Source of the DNA: Williamsia sp.
Lineage (GTDB): Bacteria > Bacteroidota > Bacteroidia > Chitinophagales > Chitinophagaceae
Direction of reading: 5' to 3'
DNA: 64,000 bases
NCBI GenBank assembly: GCA_015069695.1
Contig: JADCRZ010000018.1
Coordinates: 1-64,000, forward strand
Below, piece after piece: positions 51,401-59,471 of this stretch (position 1 is its first letter; each line of letters opens with the position of its first letter). Below the pieces are notes generated by a model, which was not told the DNA's origin, searched no databases, and saw only the letters and a program-made list of their open reading frames with translations. The position numbers were made by a program, and so were the translations under genes.

Positions 51401-51585
51401 TCTGAACCATGATTTACAGGATTTAAAGGATTCCGGGTATTGGGACTGGTGGATAAGCATGATAGTTAATAATTTTATACCTCCGTCATCAGCTGATCAT
51501 TCAGTCATTAAGCCGGATGAAACATCCCTGCCTATCAGCATTCCAATCCCCGGAATCCTTTAAATCCTGTAAATCATGGTTCAGA
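51401..51585. repeat. Palindromic element B (37-bp perfect arms, ~111-nt inner segment)
   Basis: tctgaaccatgatttacaggatttaaaggattccggg (51401-51437) and its exact reverse complement (51549-51585). Confidence 0.93.
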
Positions 51586-51637
51586 CAGAATCTGTATTTT
51601 GCACCCTCCATCTTACTTATCAAATAGATTTTACCAT

Positions 51638-53023
51638 ATGCAAAAAGTTTTTTTTAGACGGTTCCTGGTTTCCTGTGCTGCTATCGCTGTGTTTCAGACC
51701 GCTTTCTCCCAACCGCCTAAACCACCAATCCAGCCCGCTCCCATGGTAAAGATCGTGACTGTTGACCCGGGGCATTTCCATGCCGCACTGGTACAGAAAT
51801 CTATGTACCCCCAGGTGGATCCTGTGGTGCATGTGTATGCACCCGCAGGGACGGATGTACAGCTGCACCTGGACAGGATAAAAGCCTACAACACCCGAAC
51901 AGACAACCCGACTGCCTGGAAGGAAGAAGTATATACGGGCGATGATTTTTTTGAGCGGATGCTGAAAGACAAGGCAGGCAATGTGGTTGTGCTGGCAGGC
52001 AACAACCGGAAAAAGACCGAGTACATCAACAAATCGCTGCAAGGCGGCTTTCATGTGCTGGCAGACAAACCCATGGTCATCAACAGCAATGAGTTCGAGG
52101 CCCTGAAACAGGCGTTTAAAACTGCCAGCGATAAACACCTGCTGCTATACGATATCATGACCGAGCGTTTTGAAATCACCACTGTATTGCAAAAAGCGCT
52201 TTCTATGATGCCGGCAGTATTTGGCACCCTGGAAAAGGGCACGGCCGGTCAGCCAGCCATCGAAATGAAAAGCGTGCACTATTTTTATAAGGCTGTATCA
52301 GGCGAGATCCTGACGCGGCCGGCCTGGTTCATGGATGTTTCGCAACAGGGCGAAGGCATTGTAGATGTAACCACTCACCTGGTAGACCTGGTGCAATGGG
52401 AAGCTTTCCCGGGCCAGACCCTGCGCTATGCCGATGTTGCCGTAACCAATGCCAAACGCTGGCCCACGGATATGAGTCTGGATGAATTCAAAGCCATTAC
52501 CAAACTGGCGTCTTTCCCGGATTATTTGTCAAAAGATGTTTCCAACAACACGCTCAAGGTATATGCCAACGGGGAGATCAACTACACCCTCAAGGGCGTG
52601 CACGCAAAAGTGACGGCCGTATGGGATTACAAAGCGCCGGAGGGCTCCGGCGATACGCACTACTCCCTCCTGCACGGCACCAAGGCCGACCTGGTGATCA
52701 GGCAGGAAGCCGAACAGAAATACAAGCCTGAACTGTACATAGAACCCCGCGTACCGAATGCTGCGTACGAGCAAACACTCCGGCAGCAGCTGCAACCCGT
52801 CCAGGCGCGGTATCCGGGCGTGGAGCTGGTAAAAACCGCCAAGGGCTGGCAGGTGGTTGTTCCCGACAAATACCGCGACGGGCATGAAGCGCATTTTGGA
52901 GAAGTCACCAAAAACTTTCTGCTGTACCTGAAAAACCGCAACATGCCGGCATGGGAAGTGCCCAATATGCTAACGAAATACTATACAACCACCAAGGCAC
53001 TTGAAATGGCAAAGAGCAAATAG
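51638..53023 (+). CDS. Gfo/Idh/MocA-like oxidoreductase
   Basis: VVVLAGNNRKKTEYINKSLQGGFHVLADKPMVI; putative oxidoreductase C-terminal domain. Confidence 0.85.
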   Translation: MQKVFFRRFLVSCAAIAVFQTAFSQPPKPPIQPAPMVKIVTVDPGHFHAALVQKSMYPQVDPVVHVYAPAGTDVQLHLDRIKAYNTRTDNPTAWKEEVYTGDDFFERMLKDKAGNVVVLAGNNRKKTEYINKSLQGGFHVLADKPMVINSNEFEALKQAFKTASDKHLLLYDIMTERFEITTVLQKALSMMPAVFGTLEKGTAGQPAIEMKSVHYFYKAVSGEILTRPAWFMDVSQQGEGIVDVTTHLVDLVQWEAFPGQTLRYADVAVTNAKRWPTDMSLDEFKAITKLASFPDYLSKDVSNNTLKVYANGEINYTLKGVHAKVTAVWDYKAPEGSGDTHYSLLHGTKADLVIRQEAEQKYKPELYIEPRVPNAAYEQTLRQQLQPVQARYPGVELVKTAKGWQVVVPDKYRDGHEAHFGEVTKNFLLYLKNRNMPAWEVPNMLTKYYTTTKALEMAKSK

Positions 53024-53122
53024 TTTTTGAGGAGCCTGTTGAAACAAGGGAGGGAGAGCCGGCCATTCCCAGGGGCTTTTTACGGTTGTGCATTTACGGC
53101 CTATTCTTTAAAAGATAATTTT

Positions 53123-53875
53123 ATGAAAACAGTCTTGCTTTTTCTTCTTCCCTTCCTCCCTGCCATTCTTGCTGCGCAGACAGATTTACAGTCGGGCGTC
53201 CTTTCCTGGAAGGGCGGACAAACAAAGATGATAGAAGGCAGCACCAGGGACCTGAGCAGCTTCCGGGTGCACACGTCTACGCTGCAACCGGGCAAATCAA
53301 ACCATCCGCTCAAGGCATACGATGATGTGGATGAGATGGTAATTGTAAAGGAAGGAGAGCTCACGGTACAGATCAACGAGGCAAGCAAGCAGATCGGTCC
53401 GGGCGGACTGGCCATGATCATAGCAGGCGACCGGCAAAGTTTTCGCAATGAGGCGGGCACACCGGTTGTTTATTATGTGCTTACCCTCAAATCAAAAAAT
53501 CCCGTCAACATAGAAAGGGGCCGGCAGGGCGGCAGCTTTGTAAAAGACTGGAAAGATTTTGAAGTCAAAAAAACCGACAAGGGCGAATCCCGCCCGGTCT
53601 TCGACCAGCCATCTTCCCAATTCGAACGTTTTGACGTACACGCCACTTCCCTCAACCCGGGCCTTTCCTCCCACGATCCCCACCGCCACCGCGCCGAAGA
53701 GTTTTTCATCCTGCTAAAGGGCGACGTACAAGTCCAATGCGGAGACTCCTTCCACAACGCCCACCCCGGCGACATCGTCTTCCAGGCATCCGAAGTACTC
53801 CACGGCATAAAAAACACCGGCACCGTCCAATGCGCATACATGGTGGTGCAGTGGCATAACAAGAAGGATGATTGA
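53123..53875 (+). CDS. Secreted bicupin protein
   Basis: Two cupin motifs: DEMVIVKEGELTVQI and HRHRAEEFFILLKGDVQVQ...HPGDIVF. Confidence 0.87.
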   Translation: MKTVLLFLLPFLPAILAAQTDLQSGVLSWKGGQTKMIEGSTRDLSSFRVHTSTLQPGKSNHPLKAYDDVDEMVIVKEGELTVQINEASKQIGPGGLAMIIAGDRQSFRNEAGTPVVYYVLTLKSKNPVNIERGRQGGSFVKDWKDFEVKKTDKGESRPVFDQPSSQFERFDVHATSLNPGLSSHDPHRHRAEEFFILLKGDVQVQCGDSFHNAHPGDIVFQASEVLHGIKNTGTVQCAYMVVQWHNKKDD

Positions 53876-53965
53876 CACACAGCGAATAACAACAGCAGCT
53901 AAAAAGCAAGAAGTCATTTTCAAGCTTCGGGTTTTAAAAGGTAAATCTGTAAAAACCACTCCTGT

Positions 53966-54184
53966 ATGGCAGCACTTTTAGACAGCGAGTTGAATGAATA
54001 CAGGCCTTTACTGACGCCGGTTCAAAAAGAGTCTATCCTGAATGTTATAAAATCTTTCGTTGGGCCAGCCAATAAAATCAGCATTGAGCAGTACAACAAA
54101 GAGATAGATGAAGCCGTGGCCAGGGTAGAGGCTGGAGAACTTTATACGCAAGAAGAAGTGGAAAGAATGTCAAAAGAATGGTGA
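53966..54184 (+). CDS. Antitoxin-like small protein of a ParE/RelE-type module
   Basis: 72 aa; ISIEQYNKEIDEAVARVEAGELYTQEEVERMSKEW; followed by degenerate toxin. Confidence 0.65.
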   Translation: MAALLDSELNEYRPLLTPVQKESILNVIKSFVGPANKISIEQYNKEIDEAVARVEAGELYTQEEVERMSKEW

Positions 54185-54478
54185 TGATGCGAAAGATCAG
54201 CCGGGATAAGGGAGCTGTTGTATATTTTAGCAGGTCCACCGGCTACATCCGCAAAAATCTCCCCGGAATGCTGACCAGGTAAAGCAGGAGATTCTTCAAA
54301 AGATTCGTGGGTTACCCCAAACCCCGACATACATCCCTTAGATAAATACAAAAAAGAGAACGATGGCAGTTACCGGTGTTTTGAATTGCATCGGCACCGC
54401 ATCAGTTACCGGGTAAAAGATCAGGAGACCATCATGGCCCGAGTCAGGCACACCAGCCAGCAGCCACAACAATATTAA
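54184..54478 (+). pseudogene. Decayed ParE/RelE-family toxin
   Basis: Read across frames: ADQVKQEILQKIRGLPQTPTYIP[fs]LDKYKKENDGSYRCFELHRHRISYRVKDQETIMARVRHTSQQPQQY*; at least two frameshifts. Confidence 0.8.
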
Positions 54479-54731
54479 TCTCAACCGCATAATACTGCCA
54501 TCGCCCAAAAGTACACAGTCGAACATAGCACAACAGCCGTTTTCCCCACAATCAAAATCCCCTCACTCCCAATCCTCTCCATCCTGAAATCCCTAGCATC
54601 AAGGTGCAGACATCTTCTCTCTTCCTCCCCTTTCCCTTCTTCATCAATGCTTCCTTCTTCGTCTCCTTCTCTCCTTTCTTCCCTTCTCTTCCCCCGGCTT
54701 TTTGAAAGCGGCGTGAAGAAATTTACGGAAC

Positions 54732-54872
54732 GAAGCGTTCAGCAACGAACACGCCTGGTACTATTCTACAGCCCAATCCATGCAACGGCACAAACACCCA
54801 CAACTGCTGAATAATAGCTTGTTCGTTGTAGCGTAGTGCAGTAAGTTTTAGTCCCTTTCAAACAGCCTTGAT
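54732..54872. repeat. Copy 2 of the ~140-bp dispersed direct repeat
   Basis: Alignable end to end with 1-140. Confidence 0.85.
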
Positions 54873-55022
54873 TTTTTTGGTTCTTTTTTTATCAAGGAAG
54901 CTGTTTAGGATTATTTATTAAGGGATTCAAGATAAGGGCCTTATAAAAAAGCACAAGTTTTGCCTAATGTTGAATTTCAGTGCTTTAAGAAAAACCCTAA
55001 ACAACTTCAAGAAAAAAAGAAG
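54866..55022. repeat. REP-like motif 3, interrupted by the MITE-like insertion 54897-55008
   Basis: ccttgatttttttggttctttttttatcaag ... aagaaaaaaagaag; rejoined sequence matches motif 1. Confidence 0.75.
54897..55008. mobile_element. 112-bp MITE-like element with imperfect TIRs and apparent AAG target duplication
   Basis: TIRs GAAGCTGTTTAGGATTATTT / GAAGTTGTTTAGGGTTTTTC(rc); flanking AAG at 54894-54896 and 55009-55011. Confidence 0.75.
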
Positions 55023-55067
55023 GAGATATCCACATCCAATCAACACTTGCTAAATTTTTTATTATGA

Positions 55068-55088
55068 TATACTAAAATGTTTAGTATA
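55068..55088. promoter_or_regulatory. Palindromic operator-like site upstream of dinB
   Basis: tatactaaa-atg-tttagtata, 9-bp perfect arms, 3-nt spacer. Confidence 0.6.
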
Positions 55089-55112
55089 CTTGTATCTACT
55101 AACCAGCAACCC

Positions 55113-56288
55113 ATGTATAGCCAACACCGGTCCGTCGCCCATTTCGACCTGGACGCATTCTTTGTGTCGGTTGAATGTAAAAAGAACAGTGCCCTGAAAG
55201 GAAGACCTATAGCCGTAGGAGGAGGCGATCGCGGCGTGATAGCCGCCTGCAGCTATGAGGCCCGCAAGTTTGGCGTAAAAAGTGCCATGCCCGTCAAACT
55301 TGCCAAACGGCTTTGTCCCCAACTGTTTATCCTCAAAGGCGATATGGAATCTTACTCCCAGCATTCCCGCCAGGTAACCGACATCATTGCTTCACAGGTA
55401 CCCCTATACGAAAAATCAAGCATCGATGAGTTTTATATCGACATGACGGGCATGGACAAGTTCTATGGCTGTGCCCGCTATATCCGCAGCCTGCGCGAAA
55501 AGATCATGAAGGAAACCGGACTGGCTATTTCGTACGGACTGGCCAGCAATAAACTGGTCAGCAAGGTGGCGACCGATGAGGCCAAGCCAAACGGACAGCT
55601 TGAAATTGAGTGGGGGGGCGAGAAACCATTTCTGGCCCCTTTGCGTATAGAAAAGCTGCCTATGATCGGGAAGAAAACCAGCGACCTGCTTCACAGCATG
55701 GGCGTTGATACCATCGCGGTGCTCAGCGAAATACCTGTTGAAATGCTGCAGAACCTGCTGGGCAAAAACGGCACCGAGCTGTGGAAGAGGGCCAATGGCA
55801 TTGATGAAACACCGGTTGTGCCCTATCATGAACAAAAAAGCATTGGTACCGAGAACACCTTTCACAGCGATACGATCGACATTTCCTTCCTGCACCGCGA
55901 GCTGCTGCGCATGACAGAAAGGATTGCCTTTGAACTCCGCTCTACCAGCAAGCTGGCGGGCTGCCTCACCGTAAAGATCCGTTACAGTGATTTTCACACC
56001 CTTACCAAACAAGCCATCATTCCCTACAACGCATCTGACCACCTGCTGATCCAGGAAGCCCGGCAGCTGTTCGACAAACTCTACGACCGGCGTCTGCTTG
56101 TGCGGCTCATCGGCGTGCGCGTGAGCCACCTGATCCCCGGCAACTACCAGATCAATTTATTTGATGATACGCAGGAGATGATCAAGCTGTACCAGTCGAT
56201 CGACAGCATCAAAAAACAGTTTGGAGAAACCAAATTAAAAAGAGCGGCAGGCATCGAGCCTGTAAAAAAACAACCCCTATGTACCTGA
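55113..56288 (+). CDS. dinB: DNA polymerase IV (Y-family); alternative start at 55077
   Basis: SVAHFDLDAFFVSVECKKNSALKGRPIAVGG...YEKSSIDEFYIDMTG...GLASNKLVSKVATDEAKPNG. Confidence 0.95.
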   Translation: MYSQHRSVAHFDLDAFFVSVECKKNSALKGRPIAVGGGDRGVIAACSYEARKFGVKSAMPVKLAKRLCPQLFILKGDMESYSQHSRQVTDIIASQVPLYEKSSIDEFYIDMTGMDKFYGCARYIRSLREKIMKETGLAISYGLASNKLVSKVATDEAKPNGQLEIEWGGEKPFLAPLRIEKLPMIGKKTSDLLHSMGVDTIAVLSEIPVEMLQNLLGKNGTELWKRANGIDETPVVPYHEQKSIGTENTFHSDTIDISFLHRELLRMTERIAFELRSTSKLAGCLTVKIRYSDFHTLTKQAIIPYNASDHLLIQEARQLFDKLYDRRLLVRLIGVRVSHLIPGNYQINLFDDTQEMIKLYQSIDSIKKQFGETKLKRAAGIEPVKKQPLCT

Positions 56289-59245
56289 ATTGCAAATCCT
56301 GGTTCAGCTTCCGGTACGGCACCCTGGAAACCGAAGCCCTGGTAAAACTGGCAAGCAAGCTGGGCATTCCTTCCCTGGCACTTACCAATATCAACAATAC
56401 GCAGGACACGTGGGACTTTGTTGGGTTCTGCGGCAAGCAAGACGTGAAACCCATTGCCGGAACTGAGATCCGGAACGACAGTCATCTCTGCTACGTGCTG
56501 CTTGCGCAGAACAACGAAGGCTTTCTGCATATCAACCGGTTTCTCTCGGAGCACCTGCAGGAGAAAAAACCTTTTCCCGACAAGCCCTTTTTTCCTGGTT
56601 CCGTATGGGTTATTTATCCCTTTGGAAGATACCAGCCCCATGAGCTGCAGCACCACGAATTCATTGGCGTCCAAACAACGGAAGTCAACAAGCTGTATGG
56701 CACTAACACCCACCAGTATGCGCGCAAGTTCGTGATCCGCCATCCTGTTACTTTTCAGAATGACTGGGATGAAAAGAAAAAGGTATACATCAAAGACAAA
56801 GGCACAGGCTACAATGTACACCGGCTGTTGCGGGCCATTGATAAGAACGTCATCGGCTCCAAGCAACAGCCTACAGATGTGGCGGCCCCGCATGAACAGT
56901 TTATCCCTCCTTCCGAGCTGCTGGGCATATTTAGCAATTACCCGGATATTGTTGCCAACACCCGGCAACTGATGGACAGCTGTTCTATCGGAATGGATTT
57001 TAAATCAGAAAAAACAAAGAGGGTATATTCCGCCACTGCTTACGATGATAAAAATTTGCTTGCAAAGCTGGCGCTTGACGGACTGAAACGCCGCTACGGC
57101 CCTGTCAACCGTGTTGCAAAAGAAAGGGTGGAGAAAGAACTGCAGATTATCAACACGCAAGGCTATAATTCATATTTTCTGATTACCTGGGACATCCTGC
57201 GCTATGCGCGCAACCGGGATTTTTTCTTTGTGGGAAGAGGCAGCGGCGCCAACTCGATCGTTGCGTATTGTTTAGACATCACCGATGTGGACCCGCTCGA
57301 TCTTGATCTTTACTTTGAACGTTTTTTGAATCCCCAGCGCAGCTCGCCACCTGATTTTGACATCGATTTCAGCTGGAAAGACCGCGATGAAATCACTGAC
57401 TATATTTTCAAGCGCTACGGGCGCGAGCATGTGTGCCTGCTGGGTTCAGTCACTACCTTTCAGAAACGGGGTGCCATCCGTGAGTTGGGCAAGGTATTCG
57501 GATTGCCCAAAGCAGAGATCGATGCCATGGAACAGGAGGGAGCCGAGCACAAGGATGACAGCCTGCGCAGGCAAGTCAGGAAGTACAGCGACAAGCTGAA
57601 AGATTTTCCCAACCACCTGAGCATCCATGCCGGCGGCGTTCTCATCAGTGACGCACCGGTGCATCAGTACACGGCTACCGAACTGCCGCCCAAAGGATTA
57701 TCCACCTCCCAGATCGATATGCACATCGCGGAAAAGATCAGGCTGACCAAGTTCGATATTTTGAGTCAGCGCGGACTGGGGCATATCCGCGACAGCATCG
57801 AGCTGATCCGCCAGAACCAGGGCGTAAACGTCAACATTCATGACGTGGCAAAACTTAAAAAAGATACGGCGCTCGCTGCCCGCATCAGGGCCGCCGATAC
57901 CATCGGGTGCTTTTATATCGAAAGTCCGGCCATGCGGCAGTTGCTGAAAAAGCTGGAATGCAATGACTACCTTACGCTGGTAGCTGCCAGCAGCATTATC
58001 CGGCCGGGCGTGGCCCAGTCGGGCATGATGCGGCAGTATATCTATCGCTACCACAATCCCGACAAGTTTGAGTACCTGCACCCTAAAATGAAGGAGCTGC
58101 TGGAAGAAACCTATGGCGTGATGGTGTACCAGGAAGATGTGATCAAAGTGGCGCACCATTTTGCCGGACTGGATATGGATGATGCAGATGTACTGCGGCG
58201 GCTCATGAGCGGCAAGTATCGGGGGCATGAACGCTTTGAAGAAATCAGGCAAACCTTTTTCAGCAATTGTGCCGAACGCGGTTACCCGGATGAGATCAGC
58301 CAGGAAGTCTGGCGGCAGATAGAATCTTTTGGCGGCTACTCGTTTTCAAAAGCACATTCGGCCAGCTTTGCCGTGGAAAGCTACCAAAGCCTTTTCCTGA
58401 AAACCTATTACCCGGCCGAATTCATGGTGGCTGTTATCAACAACTTCGGTGGCTTTTACAATACGGAACTGTATTTTCATGAGTTGAAAAGATGCGGTGT
58501 TATTGTCTTGCCCCCATGCGTAAATAGAAGTCAATATCTTACGCGTATTGAAGGCACAACTGTGTACGCTGGTTTTATCCACATCCAGGGCCTGGAAGAA
58601 ACCATGGTAACAGCCCTGCTGGAAGAAAGAAGCAGGAATGGCCCCTACGAACACCTGCAGCACTTTATTGAACGGACTGCGATCGGACTGGAACAGCTCA
58701 ACATCCTGGTACGTGTAGGTGCCCTGCGCTTTACCGGCAAGAGCAAAAAAGAACTGTTGTGGGAAGCCAATTTCTTACAAAAAAAGAACCGGTACACCAC
58801 GGTGAATGCGGCCATGTTTACCGAACCACCGCTCCATTTTACCCTGCCCCGGCTTAGCCAGCATCCGCTTGATGATATACTGGATGAGATAGAGCTGCTG
58901 GGCTTTCCTATTGGCAATGTGTGGAACATGGTTGATATTGATACCCGCCCTTATCAAACTGCTGCCGAATTACCGGCCCTGTTAGGAAAGACTATACAGG
59001 TCATCGGTTATTATGTTACCACCAAGGCCATCCGCACTGCCACCAAAAAAGCCATGCATTTCGGAACATTCCTGGACAAACAGGGTGACTGGATCGACAC
59101 GGTTCATTTTCCTCACTCGTTCCAGTATACGCCGTTTGAGGGAAAGGGGTTTTATGAGCTCAGGGGAAAAGTAGTGGAAGAGTTCGGCGTATATGCAATT
59201 GAGGTTTCTTATTGCAAGAAGATAGGATTGAAAGAGACAAAATAA
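56279..59245 (+). CDS. DNA polymerase III alpha-subunit homologue (short, DnaE2/ImuC-like role likely)
   Basis: PHP-like N-terminus, FVGRGSGANSIVAYCL, PPDFDIDFSWKDRDEITDYIFKRYG; 10-nt overlap with dinB. Confidence 0.9.
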   Translation: MYLNCKSWFSFRYGTLETEALVKLASKLGIPSLALTNINNTQDTWDFVGFCGKQDVKPIAGTEIRNDSHLCYVLLAQNNEGFLHINRFLSEHLQEKKPFPDKPFFPGSVWVIYPFGRYQPHELQHHEFIGVQTTEVNKLYGTNTHQYARKFVIRHPVTFQNDWDEKKKVYIKDKGTGYNVHRLLRAIDKNVIGSKQQPTDVAAPHEQFIPPSELLGIFSNYPDIVANTRQLMDSCSIGMDFKSEKTKRVYSATAYDDKNLLAKLALDGLKRRYGPVNRVAKERVEKELQIINTQGYNSYFLITWDILRYARNRDFFFVGRGSGANSIVAYCLDITDVDPLDLDLYFERFLNPQRSSPPDFDIDFSWKDRDEITDYIFKRYGREHVCLLGSVTTFQKRGAIRELGKVFGLPKAEIDAMEQEGAEHKDDSLRRQVRKYSDKLKDFPNHLSIHAGGVLISDAPVHQYTATELPPKGLSTSQIDMHIAEKIRLTKFDILSQRGLGHIRDSIELIRQNQGVNVNIHDVAKLKKDTALAARIRAADTIGCFYIESPAMRQLLKKLECNDYLTLVAASSIIRPGVAQSGMMRQYIYRYHNPDKFEYLHPKMKELLEETYGVMVYQEDVIKVAHHFAGLDMDDADVLRRLMSGKYRGHERFEEIRQTFFSNCAERGYPDEISQEVWRQIESFGGYSFSKAHSASFAVESYQSLFLKTYYPAEFMVAVINNFGGFYNTELYFHELKRCGVIVLPPCVNRSQYLTRIEGTTVYAGFIHIQGLEETMVTALLEERSRNGPYEHLQHFIERTAIGLEQLNILVRVGALRFTGKSKKELLWEANFLQKKNRYTTVNAAMFTEPPLHFTLPRLSQHPLDDILDEIELLGFPIGNVWNMVDIDTRPYQTAAELPALLGKTIQVIGYYVTTKAIRTATKKAMHFGTFLDKQGDWIDTVHFPHSFQYTPFEGKGFYELRGKVVEEFGVYAIEVSYCKKIGLKETK

Positions 59246-59272
59246 ACGCAGGAACCTGCAAAGAAGGTGTTT

Positions 59273-59374
59273 CCGTTTACAGCCCATTGCAGCACGTTTG
59301 CAGGAAAAATCGTTGAGCACCGTTCCACACCAGGCGATGCCGAGATGGCCAGGCAGACAGGCATGAAAATGTAA
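59273..59374 (+). pseudogene. Possible C-terminal remnant of a SnoaL/NTF2-like protein
   Basis: Open frame PFTAHCSTFAGKIVEHRSTPGDAEMARQTGMKM* without start. Confidence 0.25.
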
Positions 59375-59399
59375 AGAGTTCCTGTACAGTGACCTAAAA

Positions 59400-59437
59400 T
59401 AACAACAGCCAGGCAATGCTGCCTGGCTGTGTGTTGT
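59400..59437. terminator. Bidirectional terminator
   Basis: aacaacagccaggcaatgctgcctggctgtgtgttgt. Confidence 0.75.
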
Positions 59438-59471
59438 AGAGAAACTTGACTTGTGCGTTTATGCCTGCCTG

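Noticed and set aside
54612-54710. Pyrimidine-rich cttc/ctcc tract as a possible CRISPR or tandem repeat
   Set aside because: No regular unit length and no repeat-spacer structure; simple low-complexity sequence.
56144-56968. 274-aa antisense ORF over dnaE
   Set aside because: Shadow ORF; forward frame is clearly a polymerase.
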